Below, piece by piece: positions 25,743 through 34,843 of a stretch of DNA of 64,000 nucleotides. Location of the stretch: positions 1 through 64,000 of the forward strand of contig JANYGI010000059.1 in assembly GCA_025362495.1 (NCBI GenBank), given 5' to 3'. How positions within the stretch are numbered: position 1 is the first letter of the stretch; the number at the start of each line of letters is the position of its first letter. Source of the DNA: Byssovorax sp. GTDB lineage: Bacteria > Myxococcota_A > Polyangia > Polyangiales > Polyangiaceae. The notes under the pieces were generated by a model that worked only from the letters and a program-made list of their open reading frames with translations, did not search any database and had not been told where the DNA came from. Made by a program: the position numbers and the translations under genes.

Positions 25743-27043
25743 TTGACGTGGACCATGGCGCGCCAGGCGTGCGCCGTGTTCGCGTCGAGCTGCGCGAGCA
25801 GCGAGTAGTGGTAGTCGGTCGCGTGCTTCGCGGTCGCGGCGACGGTGATGCTCATCGTCACCTTGTCGCCGTTCTTGCAAGTGTCCTTGTCGAAGCTGAA
25901 CTGGAGCGTCTTCTTGCCGAAGGCCTGCGCGACGAGCGTCATGTCGGTGGGCAGCGGGCCGAACGAGTAGCAGTCGACCTCGGTCGAGACGGTGTCGCCC
26001 GGGTTGGCCTTCAGCGTCCCGGTGACGATGCCGGCGTTGAAGTACGGCAGCGGCGCGCCCATGACGGGATCGGGCACGGGCACGCAGGGCTGGTTGCCCT
26101 CGGCCGCGTTGGGGTTGTTCCACACGCGCGTGAGCGACCAGCCGTTCTCGACGACGCCGCTGACGCCGGCGCACATGTCGCCGTCCTCGCCGCCGAGCGT
26201 CGTCCAGGGGCTCGGCTTCACGTACACGTACGCGGGCTGGCCGGCGATCGGGTGCGGATCGGTGGCGGCTTCGGTGAACTCGTGGCTCGCGGTCTCGGTG
26301 ACGTTGTCGATGTCGCCGCACTGCCCGATGACGGCGTACGCCGCGGGGATCAGGCCCGTCGGCGTCGTGGCGTTGATCGAGCTGTGGTAGCCGAGGAACT
26401 CCTGGCAGAGCGAGCCGCCGCCCTGGTTCGGATCGAAGGTGACCGTCGTCGAGCTCTGGAAGTAGAGCGCGTAGATCGTCTGATCGGTCGGCGCGGGCAG
26501 CGTGCCGTCGGTGATCCGATCCTGGAGCCAGGTCTCGAGCTCGCCGGCCGTCATCGTCGCCGGCGGCGCGGCGGCGATCAGGACGTTGCCGCCGCTCGTC
26601 GCGGCGCCGACGCCGTAGCTGGCGTGCACCGTCGACCACCACGTGAGGCCGCCGACCTCCGCGTCGAACTGCTGCTCCTTGTCCTGGAGCGGATCGCCGG
26701 GGAACGTGACGGTGATGATCACCGGCGCCTTGAGCACCGCGCCGCCGTTGTTCGGGATCTGCGGCATGCTCGGGTGCGGAGCGGGGTAGGGGATGTCCGC
26801 GCTGCCGCCGGCGCCGCTGGTGCTGCTGCTGCTGCTGCCATCGCCGCCGACGCCGGCCGTCGCGGTGCTCCCGACGGTGCTGCCGCCGCCGACGCCCGCG
26901 CTCGTCGTGGTCGCGCTGCTCGTCGCGCTCGCGCCCGACGCGGTGCGCGCGTCTTCGACGTTCGAGCTGCACGCGCCGACGAGCGCGCCGGTGGCGAGGA
27001 GGACGGTGAGCGAGAGAGAGCCGAGGCCGAAGGATGCGCGCAT
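25739..27043 (-). CDS. Secreted lipoprotein with SHExxE motif
   Basis: 434 aa from the ATG at 27043. Lipoprotein signal with lipobox VGAC (Cys25). Residues 26-85 are a Ser/Thr/Gly linker typical of myxobacterial surface proteins. The folded part starts near APVIITVTFPGDPL and contains VTETASHEFTEAATDPHP (His254), followed by GEDGDMCAGV. SHExxExxTDP resembles the putative zinc site in bacterial EXORDIUM-like proteins and some metalloproteases (family resemblance from memory). The C-terminal 130 residues form a beta-rich PPC-like domain. Stands alone; its stop lies inside the inverted repeat. Function unproven. Confidence 0.75.
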   Translation of the reverse strand: MRASFGLGSLSLTVLLATGALVGACSSNVEDARTASGASATSSATTTSAGVGGGSTVGSTATAGVGGDGSSSSSTSGAGGSADIPYPAPHPSMPQIPNNGGAVLKAPVIITVTFPGDPLQDKEQQFDAEVGGLTWWSTVHASYGVGAATSGGNVLIAAAPPATMTAGELETWLQDRITDGTLPAPTDQTIYALYFQSSTTVTFDPNQGGGSLCQEFLGYHSSINATTPTGLIPAAYAVIGQCGDIDNVTETASHEFTEAATDPHPIAGQPAYVYVKPSPWTTLGGEDGDMCAGVSGVVENGWSLTRVWNNPNAAEGNQPCVPVPDPVMGAPLPYFNAGIVTGTLKANPGDTVSTEVDCYSFGPLPTDMTLVAQAFGKKTLQFSFDKDTCKNGDKVTMSITVAATAKHATDYHYSLLAQLDANTAHAWRAMVHVK

Positions 27044-27153
27044 GGGTTGGTCCCATACGCCTGACTCGAGTCGATCAAAAGAGCGGTTCGCGTCCGAACG
27101 ACTCATTTCCCGCGGGGATCTGTAGAATTCCAGCCGAACGGGGACGCTGGTGA

Positions 27154-29007
27154 CTACCGTGACAGCGTGTTGACGAGGCGGGCCACCGCCAGCGAACGGA
27201 GACCGCGGCACTCGGTGACCGTCGAGCCCGAGGTGGTGAAATTCTCGTTGGTGGGCTCGATCTTGGCGAGGTCGACGGAGAGGCGCTTGGCGTCGCCGCG
27301 GGCGCGGAGCGGGGCGCCGCCAGCGCTCGTCCACGACTCCTGGCAGGTATTGCGCGAGGCGGGCGTGTACGTCTTCCCGAGGGGCGGGATGGGGCGAATG
27401 CGATCCTCGACGGCGAAGACGTCCGGCTCGGGCGTGTCGCGCAGGGTGAAGCGCGCCTCGCCCGCGAGGTAACCCTGCGGCTCGAACTGCGACGGCGTGC
27501 GGACGCGGAACTCGAGCACGTCTCCGACGAGCACGGCGTCGAGGTCCTTGCCGTTGACGCTCCACGGACCGTCGAGCAGCTCGATTCCCGTCTTCGCGGG
27601 CGGGATCGGCGTGGCCGCCGACGCGGTGGTGGTGGTCGTCGTGATGGCGGACGGGTGCGCGCCCGGGTGGCTCTCGACGCCCTTGTGCGGCGGCGTCGGC
27701 CCGACGCCCGGGATGACGCCGAGCGTGATCACCGCCACCGCGCCGCCGGCGACGACGACGAGCCCGAGCACGGCGAACAGGCCTCCGCGGCCCTTCGATG
27801 GTGCGGCGGCCGCGACGATCGCCTCGCCCTGACCGGTGGCGCCGGGGGCCCTGCTCTTCGTGACGCGGGCCGGGGCCTCGAGGTGATCGCCGGTCGACGC
27901 GAGGGCCGCGGCGACGATCTCGATCGGCGCGAGCGGCGACTCGGGGATCGTCTTCGTGCGCGCCGGCCGCGCCCCGAGGTGATCGATCGCGGCGATCAGC
28001 TCTTCGCAGCTCTGGAAGCGCTGGCCGCGGTCCTTGGCGCAGGCCTTCTGGATCAAGTCGTCGACGGCGACGGGGACGTCGGGACGCTTCATGGAGGCCC
28101 GCGGCATCGGCTCCTCCGCGTGCTTGCGCATGATCTCGTATTCGCTCTCGGCGTCGAAGGGGACCTCGCCCACGAGCATCTGGTAGAGCACGATCCCGAG
28201 CGCGTAGATGTCGACCCGCTTGTCGAGATCGCGCCGGCCGGTGACCTGCTCGGGCGACATGTACCAGAGCGATCCGAGGATGCCCTTCGTCTGCTCGCGC
28301 GAGACGTCGCTCTGGACCTTGGAGATGCCGAAGTCGGTGACCTTGGCCATCCCGTCCTTGCGGCGGATGAGCACGTTCGCGGGCTTCATGTCGCGGTGGA
28401 TCACGCCCTCTTGATGGGCGGCGGCGAGGCCCGCGGCGATCTGGCGGAGCGTGGCGAGCGCCTCGTCGACGGGCATGTGCTCGTGACGCGCCACGTAGCC
28501 GGCGATCTTCGTCTCGAGGCTCTCGCCGTCGATGTACTGCATCACCAGCCAGAGGCTCTGCCCGTCGACGACCACCGAGCGGAGATGGACCACGTTGGGG
28601 TGATCGATCTGCGCGAGGGCGCGCCCCTCGGCGAGGGTGCGCTGCCGGACGTCGGCGCGGTGCGCGAGCTCGCTGCGGATGGCCTTGACCACGACGTCGA
28701 GCCCGGTGTGGATGTCGCGCGCGAGGTAGACGACGCCCATGCCGCCCTCGCCGAGGACGCGCACCACGGCGTACTTCTGATCGATGAGCGTGCCTGTCGG
28801 CAGCGGCCCGCGCGACTTGACGAGCGGCGCGCCGATCGGCGGCCCCGCGAGCGGATGCGGAGGCGCGGCCGGCGGAGGCTGCGCCGCCATCGAGCCGGTG
28901 AGCGGGCTGCCCGGTACCGTGCCGTGCGAGGCGAGACCCGACCCGCAGCCGCCGCAGAACACGGCGCCGTCAGGAGAGCTAGATCCGCATTTGGGGCAGT
29001 TCACCAC
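27154..29007 (-). CDS. Zn-ribbon Ser/Thr protein kinase with single TM and periplasmic domain
   Basis: 617 aa from a GTG. A zinc ribbon opens the protein (Cys4, Cys7, Cys18, Cys21). The kinase domain (about 75-350) is complete: LGEGGMGVVYLARD, VVVKAI, HRDMKPANVLI, DFGISK, GSLWYMSPEQ, DIYALGIVLYQMLVG, QRFQSCEEL. A Pro/Ala linker, one hydrophobic segment (GLFAVLGLVVVAGGAVAVITLGVI, about 418-440) and a Thr-rich linker lead to a C-terminal domain of about 140 residues with two or three Cys, presumably periplasmic and sensory. Monocistronic. Typical eukaryotic-like kinase of myxobacteria. Confidence 0.92.
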   Translation of the reverse strand: MVNCPKCGSSSPDGAVFCGGCGSGLASHGTVPGSPLTGSMAAQPPPAAPPHPLAGPPIGAPLVKSRGPLPTGTLIDQKYAVVRVLGEGGMGVVYLARDIHTGLDVVVKAIRSELAHRADVRQRTLAEGRALAQIDHPNVVHLRSVVVDGQSLWLVMQYIDGESLETKIAGYVARHEHMPVDEALATLRQIAAGLAAAHQEGVIHRDMKPANVLIRRKDGMAKVTDFGISKVQSDVSREQTKGILGSLWYMSPEQVTGRRDLDKRVDIYALGIVLYQMLVGEVPFDAESEYEIMRKHAEEPMPRASMKRPDVPVAVDDLIQKACAKDRGQRFQSCEELIAAIDHLGARPARTKTIPESPLAPIEIVAAALASTGDHLEAPARVTKSRAPGATGQGEAIVAAAAPSKGRGGLFAVLGLVVVAGGAVAVITLGVIPGVGPTPPHKGVESHPGAHPSAITTTTTTASAATPIPPAKTGIELLDGPWSVNGKDLDAVLVGDVLEFRVRTPSQFEPQGYLAGEARFTLRDTPEPDVFAVEDRIRPIPPLGKTYTPASRNTCQESWTSAGGAPLRARGDAKRLSVDLAKIEPTNENFTTSGSTVTECRGLRSLAVARLVNTLSR

Positions 29008-29063
29008 GCGAGGTTTCGCCTTCGATTCACGGTAAAATCAAGCGTGCTCGGCCCGCTCGCGGA

Positions 29064-29657
29064 TCACGTCCAGTGACCGGCTCGGAGCGCCGCGGAGTCG
29101 ATCGTCTTCACCTTCGGCGCCAGCTGCTCGCGGAAGATGGCCTCGTCTTCGTCGTCCATCACGCCGTCGCCGAAGCCCAGCGCGACTTCCATCGCCGTCG
29201 CCAGGAGGCGGAGGAGCTGCTGGAAGCTCGAGGCGCAGAGCGTGGGCTTCAGCGTCTCGGTACCCATCATGCAGGTGAACACCGGGCAGTCGCCCTCGGC
29301 GTCGAGCCTGGAGGTGTCGAGGAAGTAGGGATCGCCGAGCAGCGCGCTGCGACCGATGACGATCCAGCTCTTGCGCCAGGCGCCGCGGGGGGTGACGCCG
29401 TCCGTCGCCGTCTGTCCGTTCTGCTCGGCCGCGAGCCGGGAGGCTGGGAACAACCGGACGCGCTCGACCGGGGTCACCGTCTCGACCTCGACTGGATCCG
29501 CGGCCTGGAGGAACCCGCTGTAGCGAGGGGGGAGCTGCAGCGTCTTCTTCAGCTCGGCAAGGAGGGCTGGCTCCGCTTTTCCAAAGCGCGCCTCGATGCC
29601 TCGTCGGGTGAAGATTTCCTGGAGCAACGACACCGACTCGGCAAGGTCGCTATCCAC
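29064..29657 (-). CDS. SUKH (SMI1/KNR4)-like protein
   Basis: 197 aa from a GTG at 29657; AAGGAAGG lies upstream. The SUKH pattern is visible: an early ELKKTLQLPPRYSGFLQAA (the family's Pro-x-x-Tyr/Phe-x-x-Phe/Leu step), WIVIGRSALLGDPYFLDTS (the G-x-x-x-x-G-D/Y strand) and FQQLLRLLA near the end. SUKH proteins often serve as immunity proteins against contact-dependent toxins, but housekeeping members exist. No toxin gene is adjacent. Ends in an acidic helix (MDDEDEAIFREQL). Confidence 0.75.
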   Translation of the reverse strand: MDSDLAESVSLLQEIFTRRGIEARFGKAEPALLAELKKTLQLPPRYSGFLQAADPVEVETVTPVERVRLFPASRLAAEQNGQTATDGVTPRGAWRKSWIVIGRSALLGDPYFLDTSRLDAEGDCPVFTCMMGTETLKPTLCASSFQQLLRLLATAMEVALGFGDGVMDDEDEAIFREQLAPKVKTIDSAALRAGHWT

Positions 29658-29853
29658 CGAACGTGTTCCTTCCTTGATAGATCATCGCCGGGTCGGACGA
29701 CGCCGGCGATCTGGGGTGCGCGCCGCGGGCAACGAGCCATGCGCCATGTGCGATGGCCTCGGCCCGGCGTCTTCGCCCTTCCGATGCGCCCGCGTCAACC
29801 AAAAGCGCCGGAGGCTTACCCCGCCTGGGGGCAGGTAGTGTAACAGAAAAACG

Positions 29854-30669
29854 ATGGTCGACGTCGCGTATGCTGAGAGCCGGTTCAGGGCCCCCGAGAT
29901 CGCGCACAAGTACGGCGCCGCGGTGCACCTCCTCGACGATCCGCTGGGGTGGTCCTTGCTCGCGCGGGCGTGCTCGCCCGAGACGGGGCAGCCGGACGTC
30001 GGGCGGCTGATCAAGACGATCTACGAGATGCTCGCGCGCACCGTCCTGGCGGCCGAGTTCCCGCGCGCCCGGGTCGACGTGCCCACGCGGATGATCTCGT
30101 TGCACCCCGAGGCCGTGTACCGCGGGCAGGCGCTCTCGCGCGCCACCAAGGCCGTCACGGTCGGGATCGCCCGCGCGGGGACGATGCCCTCGCAGGTCGT
30201 CTACGAGCTGATGAACGAGGTGCTCGATCCGGCCCTCGTGCGCCAGGATCACCTGTTCATGAGCCGCCAGGTCAACGAGCAGGGCGAGGTCATCGGCGCC
30301 ACGTGGCACGACGCGAAGATCGGGCGCGACGTCGGCGATCGCGTGGTGCTCTTCCCCGATCCGATGGGCGCGACGGGCTCGTCGATGGTCAGCGCCGTCG
30401 ACTACTACCGGACCAAGCTCGAGGGCACGCCGTCGAAGTGCATCGCGCTCCACCTCGTCGTCACGCCCGAGTACATTCGCCGCGTGCAGGAGGCGCACCC
30501 CGATCTCGTGGTGTACTCGATGCGCCTCGATCGCGGCCTGTCGAGCGACCGCGCGCTCAAGACGATCCCGGGCACGCACTGGGACGAGGAGCGCGGGCTC
30601 AACGCCACGCAGTACATCGTGCCGGGGGCCGGCGGCGTCGGCGAGATCCTCAACAACGCCTGGGTGTAG
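29854..30669 (+). CDS. Uracil phosphoribosyltransferase-like protein
   Basis: 271 aa, longer than Upp (about 208). The PRPP-binding loop VVLFPDPMGATGSSMVSAVDYY is clear. Preceding strands match the UPRTase fold (VGIARAGTMPSQVVYELMNEV, RDVGDRVVLF). The uracil-binding tail GDxxDRxFG of Upp is replaced by PGAGGVGEILNNAWV. UPRTase converts uracil and PRPP to UMP; the altered tail suggests a different base or a diverged function. Followed 15 bp later by an App1-like gene, probably an operon. Confidence 0.82.
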   Translation: MVDVAYAESRFRAPEIAHKYGAAVHLLDDPLGWSLLARACSPETGQPDVGRLIKTIYEMLARTVLAAEFPRARVDVPTRMISLHPEAVYRGQALSRATKAVTVGIARAGTMPSQVVYELMNEVLDPALVRQDHLFMSRQVNEQGEVIGATWHDAKIGRDVGDRVVLFPDPMGATGSSMVSAVDYYRTKLEGTPSKCIALHLVVTPEYIRRVQEAHPDLVVYSMRLDRGLSSDRALKTIPGTHWDEERGLNATQYIVPGAGGVGEILNNAWV

Positions 30670-30684
30670 GCTGCGCCGCGCGCC

Positions 30685-31728
30685 ATGACGTCCTCGATGC
30701 CCGCCGAGCCTTCGCCCATCCCGCGGCTCATCGCCCGGTGGGACCTCGACAAGACCTACCTGCGCACCGATTTCGACACGGTCCGCGATCTGGTGCGCAC
30801 GGCGATCGAGCGGCCGGATCAGAAGCGGACCGTGCCCGGCGCGGCGGCGCTGCTGCGCGAGCTCGGCCGCGCGAACGTGGAGATCCACATCCTCTCGGGG
30901 AGCCCCGAGCAGCTGCGATCGCGGATCGAGCAGAAGCTGCGGCTCGACGGCGCTCGCTGGGCGTCGCTGACGCTCAAGCCCAACCTGACGAACCTGCTGC
31001 GGCTGCGCTTCCGCGCGCTGCGCGGGCAGCTCGGCTACAAGCTGCCCTCGCTGCTGCAGCGCCGCTGCGAGCTCCACCACCAGCGCGACGCGTCGGGTGC
31101 GCTGGTGCGCGAGGTGCTGCTCGGCGACGACGCCGAGGCCGACGCGTTCGTGTACTCGCTCTTCGCCGACATCTGCGCGGGCGTCGTCGACGGCGACTTG
31201 CTCGCGGAGATCATGCGCCGCGGCGGGGCCTACGAGGACACCATCCTCGATGCGCGTCGCTACGCTGGCTACGTCGAGAAAGGCGCCGTCGTCGGGCGGA
31301 TCTTGATCCACCTCGATCGGCAGTCGTCACCGTCGGACTTCCGCGTGTTCGGGCCGCGCGTCGTGCCGTTCTACAACTACCTCCAGGCGGCCTTCGTGCT
31401 GCACGAGGACGGCAGCATACCGGCGCGCGCGGTGCTGAAGGTCGCCCAGGATCTCGCCTACGCGCACAACTTCGACAGCGGCGCGCTGGCGCGGAGCTAC
31501 CTCGATCTGTCGCGCCGCGGCCACGTCACGGGCCGCGGGATCCCCGAGCTGTCGGAGGCCTTCGCCGAGATGACGCGCGGGAGGCCCGCAGGCGCGAGCG
31601 CGATCGCCGCCGTGATCGGCGAGCTCGAGAAGATGCTCCCCGATCTGCAGCCGCCGCTGGTGCGCGAGGCCGCGAAGATCGATTACCTCGCGCTCGCGGC
31701 GATCCACAACAAGCGCACCAAGCACTGA
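30685..31728 (+). CDS. App1/DUF2183-like HAD-type phosphatase domain protein
   Basis: 347 aa. WDLDKTYLRTDF has the acidic DxDxT signature of HAD-type phosphatases and of the App1 (DUF2183) phosphatidate-phosphatase catalytic domain. It is followed by HILSGSPEQLRSRIEQKL (conserved Ser-containing strand/helix) and a downstream LKPNLTNLLRLRFRALRGQLGYKL segment (Lys-rich motif II). The C-terminal half is helical and unique. No signal peptide or TM. Pairing with a UPRTase-like gene is unexplained. A phosphatase acting on a lipid or nucleotide is the best guess. Confidence 0.75.
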   Translation: MTSSMPAEPSPIPRLIARWDLDKTYLRTDFDTVRDLVRTAIERPDQKRTVPGAAALLRELGRANVEIHILSGSPEQLRSRIEQKLRLDGARWASLTLKPNLTNLLRLRFRALRGQLGYKLPSLLQRRCELHHQRDASGALVREVLLGDDAEADAFVYSLFADICAGVVDGDLLAEIMRRGGAYEDTILDARRYAGYVEKGAVVGRILIHLDRQSSPSDFRVFGPRVVPFYNYLQAAFVLHEDGSIPARAVLKVAQDLAYAHNFDSGALARSYLDLSRRGHVTGRGIPELSEAFAEMTRGRPAGASAIAAVIGELEKMLPDLQPPLVREAAKIDYLALAAIHNKRTKH

Positions 31729-31753
31729 CTCGGACCCGGAGTCGGAATAATCA

Positions 31754-31862
31754 CAGGGAGGCGAGGAGACGGGGAGGTCGGAGGAAGAAGGAGATTTGAG
31801 GCTCCAGATCTCGGACCAGAATTTCTCGTTTGGTCCGGCCTCCTCGCCTCCCCGCCTCCCTG
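31754..31862. terminator. Bidirectional terminator-like nested inverted repeat
   Basis: Arms 31754-31777 and 31839-31862 pair over about 20 of 24 positions (CAGGGAGGCG ... at the outer end). An inner stem CGGACCA/TGGTCCG (31812-31818 with 31831-31837) encloses a 12-base loop. It lies between the convergent App1-like gene (ends 31728) and the kinase gene (ends 31895), fitting a shared terminator. No long T-run. Confidence 0.6.
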
Positions 31863-31894
31863 TTCAATCTCCGGATCTCGCCGCTGGTCCTGCT

Positions 31895-34702
31895 TCAGCG
31901 GTTGGTCCACTCGCGGCGCATTGATTCGAGCGAGAGAACGAGGTCGTTCGCGGCGGCGAGCTTGGCGAGGTCGAGGGCCTCGCGGAGGTAGACGGTGGCC
32001 TCGCCGGAGCGGTCGCGCTCGCGGGCGACGACGGCGAGCGAGCCGAGGACGAGGGCGCGATCGGGGCCGCTCGGGCCGGCGAGATCGAGGGCCTCGCGGA
32101 GGATGCCGTCGGCGTCCGTCATGTCGCCGGCGCGGGCGAGGGCCTCGCCGAGCTTGCGGCTGAAGATCAGGACGGCGCGCATCGGATCGTCGAGCTCACC
32201 GCGGAAGATTTCGCGGCGCGCGAGGTCGAGGCCGCGGCGGAGCGCGAGCACGCAGCCCTGCTGATCGCCGCGCGACGCCGAGCGATCGGCGACCTGCTCG
32301 AGGAGCATCAGCGCCTCGAACGAGCTCTGCGCGTGGTAGGCGTGGAGCGCGCGGACCTCGACCGGGAGGGGCAGCGGATCGCCGCCGAGGTCGAGCGGGG
32401 CCTTGGCGTGGAGATCGCGGCGCACGGCGGCGGGGATCGCCGCGAGCGTCACGTCGCGCACGAGCGGGTGCGTGGTGCTGATGCCGCCCGGGCGCTCCTC
32501 GACGAGCCCCGCGACGGCGAGCGTGGTGAGGAGCTCGTCGATGCCCTGGATCTCGGGGAGCAGCGCGCGGAGGCTGCTCTGATCGGCGGCGTCGCCGATG
32601 ACCGCGAGGGCCTGGAGCGTGCGGCGCGCGTCGATGGGCAAGCGCTCGATGCGCAGCGCGATGAGATCGGCCATGCGCGCCGGCGCGTCGCTCCCGCCCT
32701 CGATGTTGAAGCGGATCAGCTGGTCGATGTAGAGCGGCGGCACCGTGGGCACCGTGGCCTCGCGACCGCCGCTGCCCTTGCCGTCGGCGCCGAGCTTGCC
32801 CGCGACGCTGCGGTGCGGGCGCGGCGAGCTCGATCGGCCGAGCGGCCCCTGGCTGTCGACGAGCGCGACGCCCTTCACGAGCGACGCCGCGACCGACGTG
32901 GGCAGGCCTTGCAGCGGGTGCTCGAGGCCGCGCCAGTCGGGCTCGAAGCCCGGCGTGTGCGTGGCGACGATGAGCATCGCGGCGAGCGGCGGCTCGGCGA
33001 TCACGTCGGCGAAGGCGGCGCGGCTCGATCCGTCGACCGCGTGGAGATCGTCGATCGCCAGGATCACCCGGTGGCGGCGCGCGTTCTGGTGAGCGCGGGT
33101 CATGGCCCAGCGCAGCGCTTCGGCGGCGATGAAGCGGCGGTCTTCGGGCGAGAGGCTGCCGGCGGCGGGGCGCGACCAGAAGTGGCGCTGCGTGGCGTTG
33201 CGGCTGCCGACCGAGAAGAGATCGGAGAGGCCGCGTCGAGCCTCGGGCGTGGCGCCCGCCCAGTCGGTGGGGCCGCCGCCGTTGGCGGGGAGGCCGGCGA
33301 GCTCGATGATCGCGCGGCGCAGGGTGTAGTCGCCGACCTCGGCCCACCAGGGATCCGGGCCCGTCTGCACGACGACGTCGCCCGCGGCGGCGGCGAGGCG
33401 GAGAAACTCCTTCAAAAGACGGGTTTTCCCGACGCCGTGATCGCCGACGATGCGCACCGCGGCGAGCGATCCGTTCACGTCCTGACGGCAGGTCTCGAGC
33501 CACTCCAGATCGTCTTCGCGGGCCGTGAAGGGGACGGGGAGGCGCGGTAGGCTCGACAGGCGCTGGCGACCGCCGCGGATCGCCGCGACGGCGCCGCGTG
33601 ACGGGGGCGCCGCGCTCGGGAGGGCGATGCGCGCGCCGCAGTCGCCGCAGAACTTCTGCCCGCGCGGGACGATCGCGCGGCACGCGGCGCAGATGACGCC
33701 GGCCTCGGCGGTGGTGAAGCGGCCCGACGCGCCCTCGGTCGCGACCATCGATCCGCGGAGCGCCGCGGCGAACTCGTCGGCGCTCTGGAAGCGGCGGATC
33801 GCGTCCTTCTGGAGGGCCTTCATCGTGATCTCGACGAGGCCTTCGGGGATGTCGCGCTCGGGGGCGATCACGCTCGGATCGGGGGCCGGGAGCGAGAGGT
33901 GCATCAGCACGACCTGCGTCGGCGAGTCGGCCTCGAAGGGCAGGCGCCCCGCGAGGAGCTGGAAGAGGATCACGCCGACGGCGTAGAGATCGGTGCGCGC
34001 GTCGATCGGATCGCCGCGGCCCTGCTCGGGCGCCATGTAGTCGGGCGTGCCGCAGACGATGCCGGGGCTCGTGACGTTGGTGGCGCTGACCTCGGCCTTC
34101 ATCTTCGCGAGGCCGAAGTCGACGACCTTCACGAAGTCGCCGCCGGATCGCATCGGCTCGAGGACGATGTTCTCGGGCTTCAGATCGCGGTGAACGATGT
34201 CGAGGTGGTGGGCCTCGGCGAGCGCCGCGAGCACCTGGCAGAGGATGTCGACGATGCGCTTGAAGGGCAGCGGCCCCTCTTCGTAGACGACGCGGGCGAG
34301 GTCCTTCCCGCGGAGGAACTCCATCACCAGGTAGAGCTGCGTGCCGCTCTTGCCGAAGTCGATCACGCCGACGGAGTTCGGGTGATTGAGGCGGCTCGAG
34401 GCGCGAGCCTCGGTGATGAAGCGGACCGACGCGCTCTCGTCGCCGAGGAGGTGCGGGTGGATGATCTTCACCGCGACCGTGCGGCCGAGGGCTTTTTGCT
34501 CGGCGCGGTAGACGCGGCCCATGCCGCCCACGCCGACGAGCTCGAGGATCCCGTAGCCGCCGGGGAGCGTCGTTCCGATCATCGGATCGTCGGTTCGACG
34601 GTTCAGCTCGGCGACGGGGAAGCCGCAAACCGGGCAGAACTTGTGAGCTGAGGCGCACAAGTTGCCGCACTGCGGGCACACGATATCCGGCACAGCGAGC
34701 AC
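31895..34702 (-). CDS. Ser/Thr protein kinase fused to AAA-type ATPase and TPR-like module
   Basis: 935 aa from a GTG at 34702. Architecture: N-terminal zinc ribbon (Cys9, 12, 23, 26); kinase domain (about 43-315) with VGVGGMGRVYRAEQ, VAVKII, HRDLKPENIVL, DFGLAK, GTPDYMAPEQ and DLYAVGVILFQLLAG; second Cys-rich ribbon (CAACRAIVPRGQKFCGDCG); then an ORC/STAND-like ATPase with Walker A VGDHGVGKTRLL and Walker B VILAIDDLHAVDGS; and a C-terminal helical repeat region (EEALMLLEQVADRSASRGD ... GILREALDLA) like TPRs. This is the kinase-plus-adenylyl-cyclase-like-ATPase pattern found in large myxobacterial regulators. The ATPase part probably oligomerises in response to a signal. Confidence 0.9.
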   Translation of the reverse strand: MLAVPDIVCPQCGNLCASAHKFCPVCGFPVAELNRRTDDPMIGTTLPGGYGILELVGVGGMGRVYRAEQKALGRTVAVKIIHPHLLGDESASVRFITEARASSRLNHPNSVGVIDFGKSGTQLYLVMEFLRGKDLARVVYEEGPLPFKRIVDILCQVLAALAEAHHLDIVHRDLKPENIVLEPMRSGGDFVKVVDFGLAKMKAEVSATNVTSPGIVCGTPDYMAPEQGRGDPIDARTDLYAVGVILFQLLAGRLPFEADSPTQVVLMHLSLPAPDPSVIAPERDIPEGLVEITMKALQKDAIRRFQSADEFAAALRGSMVATEGASGRFTTAEAGVICAACRAIVPRGQKFCGDCGARIALPSAAPPSRGAVAAIRGGRQRLSSLPRLPVPFTAREDDLEWLETCRQDVNGSLAAVRIVGDHGVGKTRLLKEFLRLAAAAGDVVVQTGPDPWWAEVGDYTLRRAIIELAGLPANGGGPTDWAGATPEARRGLSDLFSVGSRNATQRHFWSRPAAGSLSPEDRRFIAAEALRWAMTRAHQNARRHRVILAIDDLHAVDGSSRAAFADVIAEPPLAAMLIVATHTPGFEPDWRGLEHPLQGLPTSVAASLVKGVALVDSQGPLGRSSSPRPHRSVAGKLGADGKGSGGREATVPTVPPLYIDQLIRFNIEGGSDAPARMADLIALRIERLPIDARRTLQALAVIGDAADQSSLRALLPEIQGIDELLTTLAVAGLVEERPGGISTTHPLVRDVTLAAIPAAVRRDLHAKAPLDLGGDPLPLPVEVRALHAYHAQSSFEALMLLEQVADRSASRGDQQGCVLALRRGLDLARREIFRGELDDPMRAVLIFSRKLGEALARAGDMTDADGILREALDLAGPSGPDRALVLGSLAVVARERDRSGEATVYLREALDLAKLAAANDLVLSLESMRREWTNR

Positions 34703-34843
34703 CCTATCACGGGTCGGTACCGACTTGCAGGCCCCCGTCTACGTTCGTCTTTCGACCCCGGGCGGCTCAAGTTACCGGGGGCATCTGCCGACAACGGGGG
34801 AGCACGTCCACGTCGACCTGACTTGGGCTACCCTTCGCCCCTC

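Noticed and set aside
29650-31311. 553-codon frame on the minus strand
   Set aside because: Antisense to the UPRTase-like and App1-like genes.
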